From the NCBI GenBank assembly GCA_051878795.1, contig JBJEKU010000088.1:1-7246 (forward strand): a stretch of 7,246 nt of DNA, given 5' to 3'. Within the stretch, counting starts at the first letter, position 1. Every line of letters starts with the position of its first letter. Shown here piece by piece: positions 1 to 4,293 of this stretch. This DNA is from W1P20-047 sp051878795. Lineage in GTDB: Bacteria; Actinomycetota; Coriobacteriia; Coriobacteriales; Eggerthellaceae. The notes beneath the pieces were generated by a model that was not told where the DNA came from, did no database searches, and was given only the letters and a program-made list of their open reading frames with translations. A program made the position numbers and the translations under genes.

Positions 1-441
1 GATCAGGATGACGGGGCTTTCGGGCGTGCGGAATTCATATTGACGTTTGATGGGTTTTCCCGTTCTGGGCGAGGGGTAGGTTTCTTCCTTGTGCGTTTCG
101 AAGAAAGCGGGGACGGGGATGATGCAGCGCCGGTGCTGCATGGCTTCGCGCCAGGTGGGCTTATCCGCGCTTTCGATGCGCGTGTTGAACACGACCCCTG
201 GCTTCCATGGCTCTTGGAAACCCCAGGAAAGCTGGGAAACCGCGAGTGTTTGGGTGCTTAGCGCGGGAGGGGGCGCGGCTGTGTCGAAGCGCGGGATGAT
301 TAGCGTTGCCAAGGACTTGGGGTAGGCGAAGAGCCTGCGGGCAGGCCAATCGGGCTCGGTAATGATTGGCGAGCCGGATTCGATTCGCCGCACCATATCG
401 AGCACTTCATCGTAGGTGAATATGACGCATTTTCCGCACAT
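1..441 (-). CDS. SRAP-domain abasic-site DNA-crosslinking protein (SOS response-associated peptidase family), 3' end cut by window
   Basis: This is the N-terminal 147 residues of a YedK/HMCES-type protein. In this family the initiator Met is removed and Cys2 bonds covalently to abasic sites in single-stranded DNA, shielding them during replication. The frame is open to the window edge, and the family usually runs to about 220-240 residues, so roughly a third is missing. Visible family marks are MCGKC at the start (Cys2), VFNTRIES at residues 84-91 (Asn86 and Arg88 match the conserved N-x-R), and RRCIIPVPAFFE at 104-115 (Glu115 matches the catalytic Glu of the usual FYEW motif). The conserved C-terminal active-site His lies outside the window. 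The start is fixed by the need for Met-Cys. No Shine-Dalgarno precedes it, but a -10-like box sits 6 nt upstream, suggesting a leaderless mRNA. The gene lies 206 nt downstream of the GNAT gene on the same strand and is probably transcribed separately. Confidence 0.88.
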   Translation of the reverse strand, partial: MCGKCVIFTYDEVLDMVRRIESGSPIITEPDWPARRLFAYPKSLATLIIPRFDTAAPPPALSTQTLAVSQLSWGFQEPWKPGVVFNTRIESADKPTWREAMQHRRCIIPVPAFFETHKEETYPSPRTGKPIKRQYEFRTPESPVILI

Positions 442-447
442 AGGGCG

Positions 448-456
448 ATAGTACCA
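448..456 (-). promoter_or_regulatory. Extended -10 promoter of the SRAP gene, placed for a leaderless transcript
   Basis: Read on the minus strand this is TGGTACTAT, an extended -10 (TG-N-TACTAT) matching TANNNT. Only six bases (CGCCCT) separate it from the ATG at 441, so transcription would begin at or within a base of the start codon. No purine-rich Shine-Dalgarno is present. The hexamer 17 bp upstream (GCGCTC) is a poor -35, which is tolerable for an extended -10. Leaderless mRNAs with this spacing are common in actinobacteria; that this gene uses one is inference. Confidence 0.45.
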
Positions 457-647
457 GGGAATGGGCAATCGAGCGCGAAAACGTCGAGCGCATCCCGATC
501 ATTCGGGGTGCGCGTTGGTGGGTTGAGGCCATTCAATGCGATGCATTGTGCGTTGTCGGTTTTTTGGCTTCAATAAACTGCCGGCAAGATTCAAGTAGGA
601 CCGGCGTTTCGGGCGGATGATTCGGGGGCTGATGCTCGGTTGGATGC

Positions 648-1184
648 TTACTGCAGTGCAATCCGATAGACGCGCATGGGCTTGCCGTCCAGGTAGGGTT
701 TCTCTTCAACCAGCGTGCCGCCGCAGGCGGTGATGACGCCGATGGAGGCTGCGTTGTCCGAATAACAGCCGATTCGCACTTCCTGCAAGCCTAACGACCT
801 GCAGAAACCCAATGCGAGCTGCAGCATGGCGGTGGCGTAGCCCTTCCTGCGTTCGCTCGGGCGCACGGAATAGCCGATGTGCCCGCCGTATTGCTGCAGA
901 AACGGGGTGGCGAGGGAATGCCGTACGTCGATCATCCCCACGATGGCGCCATCGGAGTCCCTTACGCCGAAGAAGGTGCTGGCAACGGCCCAGTCCTCCC
1001 GCACGGTTTCGGGGCGGTTGTTCCGTTGGCAGTTGCGTATCCATTCGCTAAAGTCCATCTGGTCGAAAAGCGCGCTTCCATTGATGACGGTTTCGCCTGC
1101 ATCGAGGAATTCCTGCTTGAAGGCCAGTGCTGCCTGGCTATGTGCTTGCGATGCGAGTTCCAAATGAATGCGTTCGTTCGACAT
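648..1184 (-). CDS. GNAT-family N-acetyltransferase, 178 aa
   Basis: This is a single-domain GCN5-related acetyltransferase, which moves the acetyl group of acetyl-CoA onto an amine. The diagnostic stretch is GHIGYSVRPSERRKGYAT at residues 101-118: the beta-4 strand followed by the pyrophosphate-binding loop (R-R-K-G-Y-A in place of Q/R-x-x-G-x-G/A). Residues 136-150 (VRIGCYSDNAASIGV) match the family's beta-5/Asn-x-x-Ser-x-x-v-x-x-x-x-G pattern, ending at the Gly-Gly near residue 155. The overall look is that of the small cytosolic acetyltransferases (COG3981 type); the acceptor is unknown. An in-frame ATG lies 13 codons upstream, but residue 1 is placed at 1184 because GGAG (1190-1193) stands 5 nt before it and the upstream extension runs through a palindromic operator at the expected transcription start. 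The gene has its own promoter region and is separated by a terminator from the synthetase-like gene behind it. Confidence 0.88.
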   Translation of the reverse strand: MSNERIHLELASQAHSQAALAFKQEFLDAGETVINGSALFDQMDFSEWIRNCQRNNRPETVREDWAVASTFFGVRDSDGAIVGMIDVRHSLATPFLQQYGGHIGYSVRPSERRKGYATAMLQLALGFCRSLGLQEVRIGCYSDNAASIGVITACGGTLVEEKPYLDGKPMRVYRIALQ

Positions 1185-1189
1185 GGGTT

Positions 1190-1194
1190 CTCCG
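1190..1194 (-). promoter_or_regulatory. Shine-Dalgarno of the GNAT gene
   Basis: On the minus strand CGGAG is followed by five bases (AACCC) and the ATG at 1184. This decides the start in favour of MSNERIH over the in-frame ATG at 1223, which overlaps the palindrome and lies upstream of the inferred transcription start. Confidence 0.7.
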
Positions 1195-1207
1195 CCCTTG
1201 AAGATAG

Positions 1208-1223
1208 GTGACCGTACGGTCAC
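1208..1223. promoter_or_regulatory. Perfect 16-bp palindrome, likely repressor operator over the GNAT transcription start
   Basis: GTGACCGTACGGTCAC reads the same on both strands with no mismatch and no spacer. It begins directly after the -10 box TACAAT of the GNAT gene, so the inferred +1 lies inside it and a bound protein would block initiation. Its size and its GACCGTACGGTC core are typical of sites bound by TetR-family dimers. No TetR-type gene is in the window, so the cognate regulator is not identified. Confidence 0.65.
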
Positions 1224-1229
1224 ATTGTA
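1224..1229 (-). promoter_or_regulatory. -10 box of the GNAT gene promoter
   Basis: Read on the minus strand this is TACAAT, a 5/6 match to TATAAT, 39 nt upstream of the GNAT ATG. I cannot find a good -35: the hexamer 17 bp upstream is CAAACC. The promoter may be weak. The box directly abuts the palindrome at 1208-1223. Confidence 0.45.
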
Positions 1230-1309
1230 GCGGAAAAGAGCCGAGAGGTTTGGTGAATATGTGTGGTGCTATATTCAGGAAGAGGACCGGAAGGAGTTGA
1301 GTTTCCTTC

Positions 1310-1346
1310 AAAAAGCGAAGGGTCGCTGACGTATCGGCGACCCTTC
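1310..1346 (-). terminator. Intrinsic terminator of the synthetase-like gene
   Basis: Read on the minus strand, a 10-bp perfect stem (GAAGGGTCGC at 1346-1337 pairing with 1326-1317) encloses a 10-nt loop and is followed by GC and then five T residues (1314-1310). It lies 51 nt past the stop of the synthetase-like gene at 1398 and before the GNAT promoter, so it separates the two minus-strand units. The plus-strand side has only a loose T-rich tail, so I assign it to the minus direction. Confidence 0.8.
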
Positions 1347-1397
1347 TTCGTGCTTGTCGTTCTCTCGTTCGGAATCGAGTGATTCCCCAGCGTCAGG

Positions 1398-2780
1398 CTA
1401 GCGGTATTCGATGGGGACGAAGATCATTTCCCATGCCGCCTGTGCTTCCAGGGGAGCGAATTCGAATTGGGCGATGTACACGGGGACGTCGATGCCGTAG
1501 TTTGCGAGTGCCTCATGGTGTACCGTGCCAAGATTCGCCATCTGGTAGCGCATCTTGTCATTGAACAGCAGGTGGCAATCGTAGGTGTCGTAGGCGATTG
1601 CCTGCATAGTATCCATGTAGTAGTTCTCTCGGAATCCCAGGGTGTCAAGGAATGCCTCCATTTCTGCTTTCCATTTTTCAGGCGTCAGATCGGGTCCGTA
1701 TCCGCCGATGGAAAGCGCGATCTTCTCGATAGGGGTTTTGTCGGTGATCTCCCGTGGTCCGCGTTCCGAGTCGTATTTCTTGTTCCGGCTGCGCTCGCGG
1801 AAGTCCATATCGCTGTCAGAATGGGGCAGGAAGATATGCCCGAACTCGAACAGGCGGCAGCTTTCTGCGCCTGCTTGGTAATTCTGGGCTAAGGCATCTT
1901 CCAAGGATGGGGTGAGCACCGTGGGCAGCCAGGTCTTGTTTCCAAGAGGCTCGACCAGTAGGATGCCCTGGTTGTTGCGATCCCAACCTTCCTGGAACAT
2001 ATGCATCTTCTTGTAGCAACCGGGCTCGTAGAAGCGCGGTCCGTAGAAGTTCGCGAAACCCTGTTTGCGCAACACATCGCTCGCCTTGTCGACGAAGAAG
2101 CTGCCGAAGCACGGTGCGTCGTTTTCGAGCCGTTCCAGGTCGGTGGCGATTACGCTGTACAGCTGCTTGCGATCTTCCAAGCCGTATACGGCGCAGGCAA
2201 CGGCATCGACATCGATGTCGAACATCCAGATGGTGCAATTGCCCTGGTCCAGGCCGAGCAGCGCATAGGGCAAGGATGTTGCGCGGGCTATGTGGGCAAG
2301 GGTGAAGGCGGCATCCTGCGTGCGGACGTCGATCCGATAGGCGTCCTTGTTGAGGCGAACCATATCGAATTCGGCTGCCAGTCCATAGGCCTCGTGTACG
2401 ACTTGTTCCCAAACTTTGAGCCACAAGCGGGTGGGAATGCGTTCGTCGGCCCAGATTCCCTGGATACGCAGGTGATTTGGATGATCCGCATCGGCTTCAT
2501 CGTAGGTAACGCCGCATGCGAAGCTGCGAAGCGGAAGGGTGCCCTTCAGTTTTGGAAGCTGGGCTGCCAGAAGCTCGGTGCGGAGCATGTAATATCCGTT
2601 TTCGAGCATGATAGGTTTGCCGATGCATTCGCAAGGCAGCTTGGACAGGTTCATGTTCCATTCGGGTGCGATAACCTCGCGCGATGCCTTATCGTCGAAT
2701 AGGGTGAACCCGCTCAGGACGAGCGCGCGTTTGAGCGTATCCTCGCAAGCGCGTAAGGGGTGGAGCGTCATCTTTTCCAT
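1398..2780 (-). CDS. Single-chain PheS-like/PheT-like class II synthetase core protein, probable non-canonical ligase, 460 aa
   Basis: Two class II aminoacyl-tRNA-synthetase-type cores appear to follow each other. The first (about residues 1-215) resembles the PheS core: MLRTELLAAQLPKL (65-78) matches the PheS LLRTHTS-type strand, RSFACGVTYDEADADH (85-100) and the following NHLRIQG match motif 2 (in E. coli PheS, GRVYR...DQTH...FHQMEG), and VYGLEDRKQL (198-207) resembles motif 3. The second (about 225-455) resembles the PheT core: VLRKQGF (236-242), GILLVEPLGNKTWLPTVLTP (272-291) against v-l-NPls-e-s-lRtsllP, N300 followed by CRLFEFGHIFLP (308-319), and the closing MANLGTVHHEALANYGI (414-430). 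The PheS N-terminal coiled coil, the PheT tRNA-binding, editing and B5 domains, and the anticodon-binding domain are all absent. Motif 2 positions contacting Phe/ATP in PheRS look substituted, so ordinary PheRS activity is unlikely. My alignment is by eye. The gene has its own promoter and terminator and is divergent from the XRE gene. Confidence 0.75.
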   Translation of the reverse strand: MEKMTLHPLRACEDTLKRALVLSGFTLFDDKASREVIAPEWNMNLSKLPCECIGKPIMLENGYYMLRTELLAAQLPKLKGTLPLRSFACGVTYDEADADHPNHLRIQGIWADERIPTRLWLKVWEQVVHEAYGLAAEFDMVRLNKDAYRIDVRTQDAAFTLAHIARATSLPYALLGLDQGNCTIWMFDIDVDAVACAVYGLEDRKQLYSVIATDLERLENDAPCFGSFFVDKASDVLRKQGFANFYGPRFYEPGCYKKMHMFQEGWDRNNQGILLVEPLGNKTWLPTVLTPSLEDALAQNYQAGAESCRLFEFGHIFLPHSDSDMDFRERSRNKKYDSERGPREITDKTPIEKIALSIGGYGPDLTPEKWKAEMEAFLDTLGFRENYYMDTMQAIAYDTYDCHLLFNDKMRYQMANLGTVHHEALANYGIDVPVYIAQFEFAPLEAQAAWEMIFVPIEYR

Positions 2781-2784
2781 AATG

Positions 2785-2791
2785 CCTCCTC
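2785..2791 (-). promoter_or_regulatory. Shine-Dalgarno of the synthetase-like gene
   Basis: Read on the minus strand, GAGGAGG lies 4 nt before the ATG at 2780, which decides that start over an in-frame ATG at 2831 that has no such site. It can also fold as TGCC-GAGGA-GGCA, a 4-bp stem that would place part of the site in a loop; this is too short to claim regulation. Confidence 0.75.
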
Positions 2792-2860
2792 GGCACAGAT
2801 ATATCAGTGGCGACTGCAGAGTATCGAACAAGGGGAAAAGATGAGCGGTTGAGAAGCACC

Positions 2861-2891
2861 CTGCATTATGTGCAATAATATCTAAATGCAG
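2861..2891. repeat. Interrupted inverted repeat around the -10 of the synthetase-like gene
   Basis: CTGCATT (2861-2867) and AATGCAG (2885-2891) are perfect 7-bp inverted arms, 24 bp centre to centre. They flank the -10 box and inferred start of the minus-strand promoter. It could be a dimeric repressor site, but an AT-rich region yields such repeats by chance more easily than the rest of the window. Confidence 0.35.
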
Positions 2892-2902
2892 TAAATAGTC
2901 AA
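2875..2902 (-). promoter_or_regulatory. Sigma-70-type promoter of the synthetase-like gene
   Basis: Read on the minus strand: TTGACT (2902-2897), 16-bp spacer, TATTAT (2880-2875). Each box matches consensus at five of six positions, making this the best promoter in the window. The start should be near 2868, giving an 88-nt leader. The -35 overlaps one arm of the TAATTGA inverted repeat. Confidence 0.75.
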
Positions 2903-2941
2903 TTAGTTAATCATTAGAAATAATAAGAAGAAACTAATTGA
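2899..2941. promoter_or_regulatory. 10-bp inverted repeat with TAATTGA arms, candidate XRE operator
   Basis: TCAATTAGTT (2899-2908) and AACTAATTGA (2932-2941) are perfect inverted arms, 33 bp centre to centre, close to three helical turns. Read outward, each arm contains TAATTGA and runs into a -35-like hexamer: TTGACT for the minus-strand gene and TTGATT for the plus-strand gene. Only the minus side has a good -10; the plus side has CAGATG 17 bp on. A site for the divergent XRE regulator is a natural guess. Confidence 0.5.
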
Positions 2942-3036
2942 TTATCCTAGAGATAAAAGGCAGATGGTTGCCGGTTTGTTTTTTGTTTACCCTGGGAACA
3001 ACCGTCTTGAATCGAATGATCTGGCATGTTGTCCAT

Positions 3037-3041
3037 GGAGG
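3037..3041 (+). promoter_or_regulatory. Shine-Dalgarno of the XRE regulator
   Basis: GGAGG stands 8 nt before the ATG at 3050 and favours that start over in-frame ATGs at 3026 and 3035, which lie upstream of or on the site, and over the one at 3062. Confidence 0.7.
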
Positions 3042-3049
3042 ACTTCGGA

Positions 3050-4084
3050 ATGAACAAGCGTATGAAGCTCAATGTAACCCCCGAGCTTGCAAGGCTCATA
3101 AAGACCACCCGCGTGAAGAACGGGGTGTCCGCAAAAGAGCTGGCTGCGAGCATTGGGAAAAGCCGTTCGTACGTATCCAAGCTGGAAAGCGGGAGCATCA
3201 AGACCATCGAGCGCGAGTTGCTCGCCCAGGTTCTCTGTCTTGCTTCGGGCAGTGATGATTTCTACGGCAAGGTATTGCCTGATGCGGTTCAGCTGCTCCG
3301 TTCCACCATGGGGGAGGCCTGCATTGCTGATCAGGCGTGGCTGATCCGTTTCGATGTCGTGGAACGTGTTGTCGAGGTTCCCCCGGCTATGGCGCAGGAT
3401 TTCGCCCGAAACCTTGATGCCATGGGGGTTTCGAAAGCCGAGCTGCTTGCATTCGCTAACGCCAACATCGATTCGCAGGAATCGAATGCGCTTCCTGCCA
3501 ACGAGATCATCTTGTTCGAACAGAATGGAACCAAGCGCCTCATTGCGCGGATGGATTTAACTGAAGAGGACGTTAACCAGGTATTATGCAAGTCTGGGGC
3601 AACCACGACCTATTTCAAGGTATACGCTTTGGCGCATGCGATGTTCCGCCTCCAACTGTATCCCGACTATACGGAAAAGCTTCCTCCTGAAGAAGCTACC
3701 TCCCTTCTGCGCTGCGTAGCGGCATTCATGGACCGCTGGGATTTCCATTCGCTCATCGGTTTCAGCCATATGCTCTCCACCGATGAGTTCAGGGAAAGCC
3801 ATACGCCGCTGACCGAATCCGAAAGCGATACGGTCAATCGCGTTGCGTGTGACCTTAGGAAGGTCGTCGCCCTTGATTCCCTGAATGCCATCGGGCAGCT
3901 GAGCGTGTTCGAGGAAACGCTCGAGTGGGATCCGGCTTTCGCCCTGAAGTTGATGGGCATCCCTTTCGCGCGCTTGGGAGATATGAGCTTCGCGAACAAG
4001 CGAGAGCTGCTTGAGCAGATACAAGGGGTTTTCGAGCGCTATGCTTCCATGGATGATTTCAAGCGAAAGATGGAAAACTACTAG
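3050..4084 (+). CDS. XRE-family transcriptional regulator with large C-terminal region of unknown function, 344 aa
   Basis: The N terminus carries a Cro/C1-type helix-turn-helix at about residues 11-66; SAKELAASIGKSRSYVSKLE (27-46) is the classic second helix, turn and recognition helix. The remaining 270 or so residues match no sensor or enzyme domain I recognise. They are soluble, mixed in charge, and predicted by eye to be largely helical, with no membrane segment. This part may sense a ligand or mediate oligomerisation. The gene is divergent from the synthetase-like gene across an AT-rich control region and runs co-directionally into the ene-reductase operon 209 nt downstream. I see no convincing terminator between them, but the ene-reductase has its own promoter. 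Regulation of itself and both neighbours is inferred from shared TAATTGA elements at the promoters. Start chosen on GGAGG spacing. Confidence 0.85.
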   Translation: MNKRMKLNVTPELARLIKTTRVKNGVSAKELAASIGKSRSYVSKLESGSIKTIERELLAQVLCLASGSDDFYGKVLPDAVQLLRSTMGEACIADQAWLIRFDVVERVVEVPPAMAQDFARNLDAMGVSKAELLAFANANIDSQESNALPANEIILFEQNGTKRLIARMDLTEEDVNQVLCKSGATTTYFKVYALAHAMFRLQLYPDYTEKLPPEEATSLLRCVAAFMDRWDFHSLIGFSHMLSTDEFRESHTPLTESESDTVNRVACDLRKVVALDSLNAIGQLSVFEETLEWDPAFALKLMGIPFARLGDMSFANKRELLEQIQGVFERYASMDDFKRKMENY

Positions 4085-4198
4085 GGCGCGGAAGTTTCCG
4101 GTCACGAGAGTTCGAATGCGTCTAGCTTTCTTGGCTGCGCGCTGAGAAACCGAGTCTCTTTGGAAGCCCGGTTCCAGGTCAAAGTTTCAAGTGAGACT

Positions 4199-4222
4199 GT
4201 TCAAAATGGAAATTAATTGAAC
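4199..4222. promoter_or_regulatory. Inverted repeat over the -35 of the ene-reductase promoter
   Basis: GTTCAA (4199-4204) and TTGAAC (4217-4222) are perfect 6-bp inverted arms, 18 bp centre to centre. The right arm is the -35 hexamer itself, and TAATTGA (4214-4220) overlaps it. A regulator bound here would compete with or contact RNA polymerase. Confidence 0.4.
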
Positions 4223-4246
4223 GAACCATCGGTATTTTGCTACCAT
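4217..4246 (+). promoter_or_regulatory. Promoter of the ene-reductase/SDR operon
   Basis: TTGAAC (4217-4222), 18-bp spacer, TACCAT (4241-4246). Each box matches consensus at four of six positions, so a moderate promoter, perhaps needing activation. The start should be near 4253, giving a leader of about 40 nt that contains the Shine-Dalgarno. The -35 overlaps both an inverted repeat and a TAATTGA copy. Confidence 0.5.
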
Positions 4247-4281
4247 ACGGCCTAGATGAGCTGTTGAGGAGGTTGAATATC

Positions 4282-4287
4282 GAGGAG
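4282..4287 (+). promoter_or_regulatory. Shine-Dalgarno of the ene-reductase
   Basis: GAGGAG lies 6 nt before the ATG at 4294. It rules out the in-frame ATG at 4237, which lies between the promoter boxes. A second GAGGAGG at 4266-4272 has no good start codon in a useful frame nearby. Confidence 0.75.
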
Positions 4288-4293
4288 ACGCTC

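Larger units (their letters stand above)
2871..2960. other. AT-rich intergenic island between divergent genes
   Basis: I count 21 G or C in these 90 bases (about 23%), against clearly G+C-rich flanking genes. It contains the minus-strand promoter, the TAATTGA inverted repeat and the probable control region of the XRE gene. Such low G+C suits promoter melting and binding by regulators or nucleoid proteins. Confidence 0.7.

Noticed and set aside
534..548. Short inverted repeat CAATGC-GAT-GCATTG followed by TTTTTT about 11 nt later on the plus strand
   Set aside because: The stem is short, the T-run is detached, and no plus-strand gene ends upstream, so a terminator is not supported.
580..605. 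GCCGG...CCGGC hairpin after the GNAT gene
   Set aside because: Five-bp arms with a 16-nt loop and no T-tract are too weak to call a terminator.
2001..2702. A 233-codon plus-strand frame opposite the synthetase-like gene
   Set aside because: It has no Shine-Dalgarno and no family motifs, and is explained as an antisense shadow of the minus-strand gene.
2845..2862. T-box-like AGGGTG...ACCGC in the leader of the synthetase-like gene (minus strand)
   Set aside because: The halves are split by seven bases, the TGGN that pairs with the tRNA end is absent, and only about 10 nt lie between the inferred start and this element, with no room for Stem I.
2972..3004. Imperfect inverted repeat CGGTTTGTT / AACAACCG before the XRE gene, with a T6 run inside
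   Set aside because: One arm has a bulged base and the T-run lies in the loop rather than after the stem, so it is neither a terminator nor a convincing operator.
4120..4185. Possible terminator hairpins between the XRE and ene-reductase genes
   Set aside because: Only 4-5 bp stems such as GAGA/TCTC and TGGAA/TTCCA are visible, with no T-run after them.
4256..4267. Tiny frame ATG AGC TGT TGA just after the inferred ene-reductase transcription start, followed by GAGGAGG
   Set aside because: Three codons are expected by chance, no ribosome site precedes it, and there is no attenuator-like structure.
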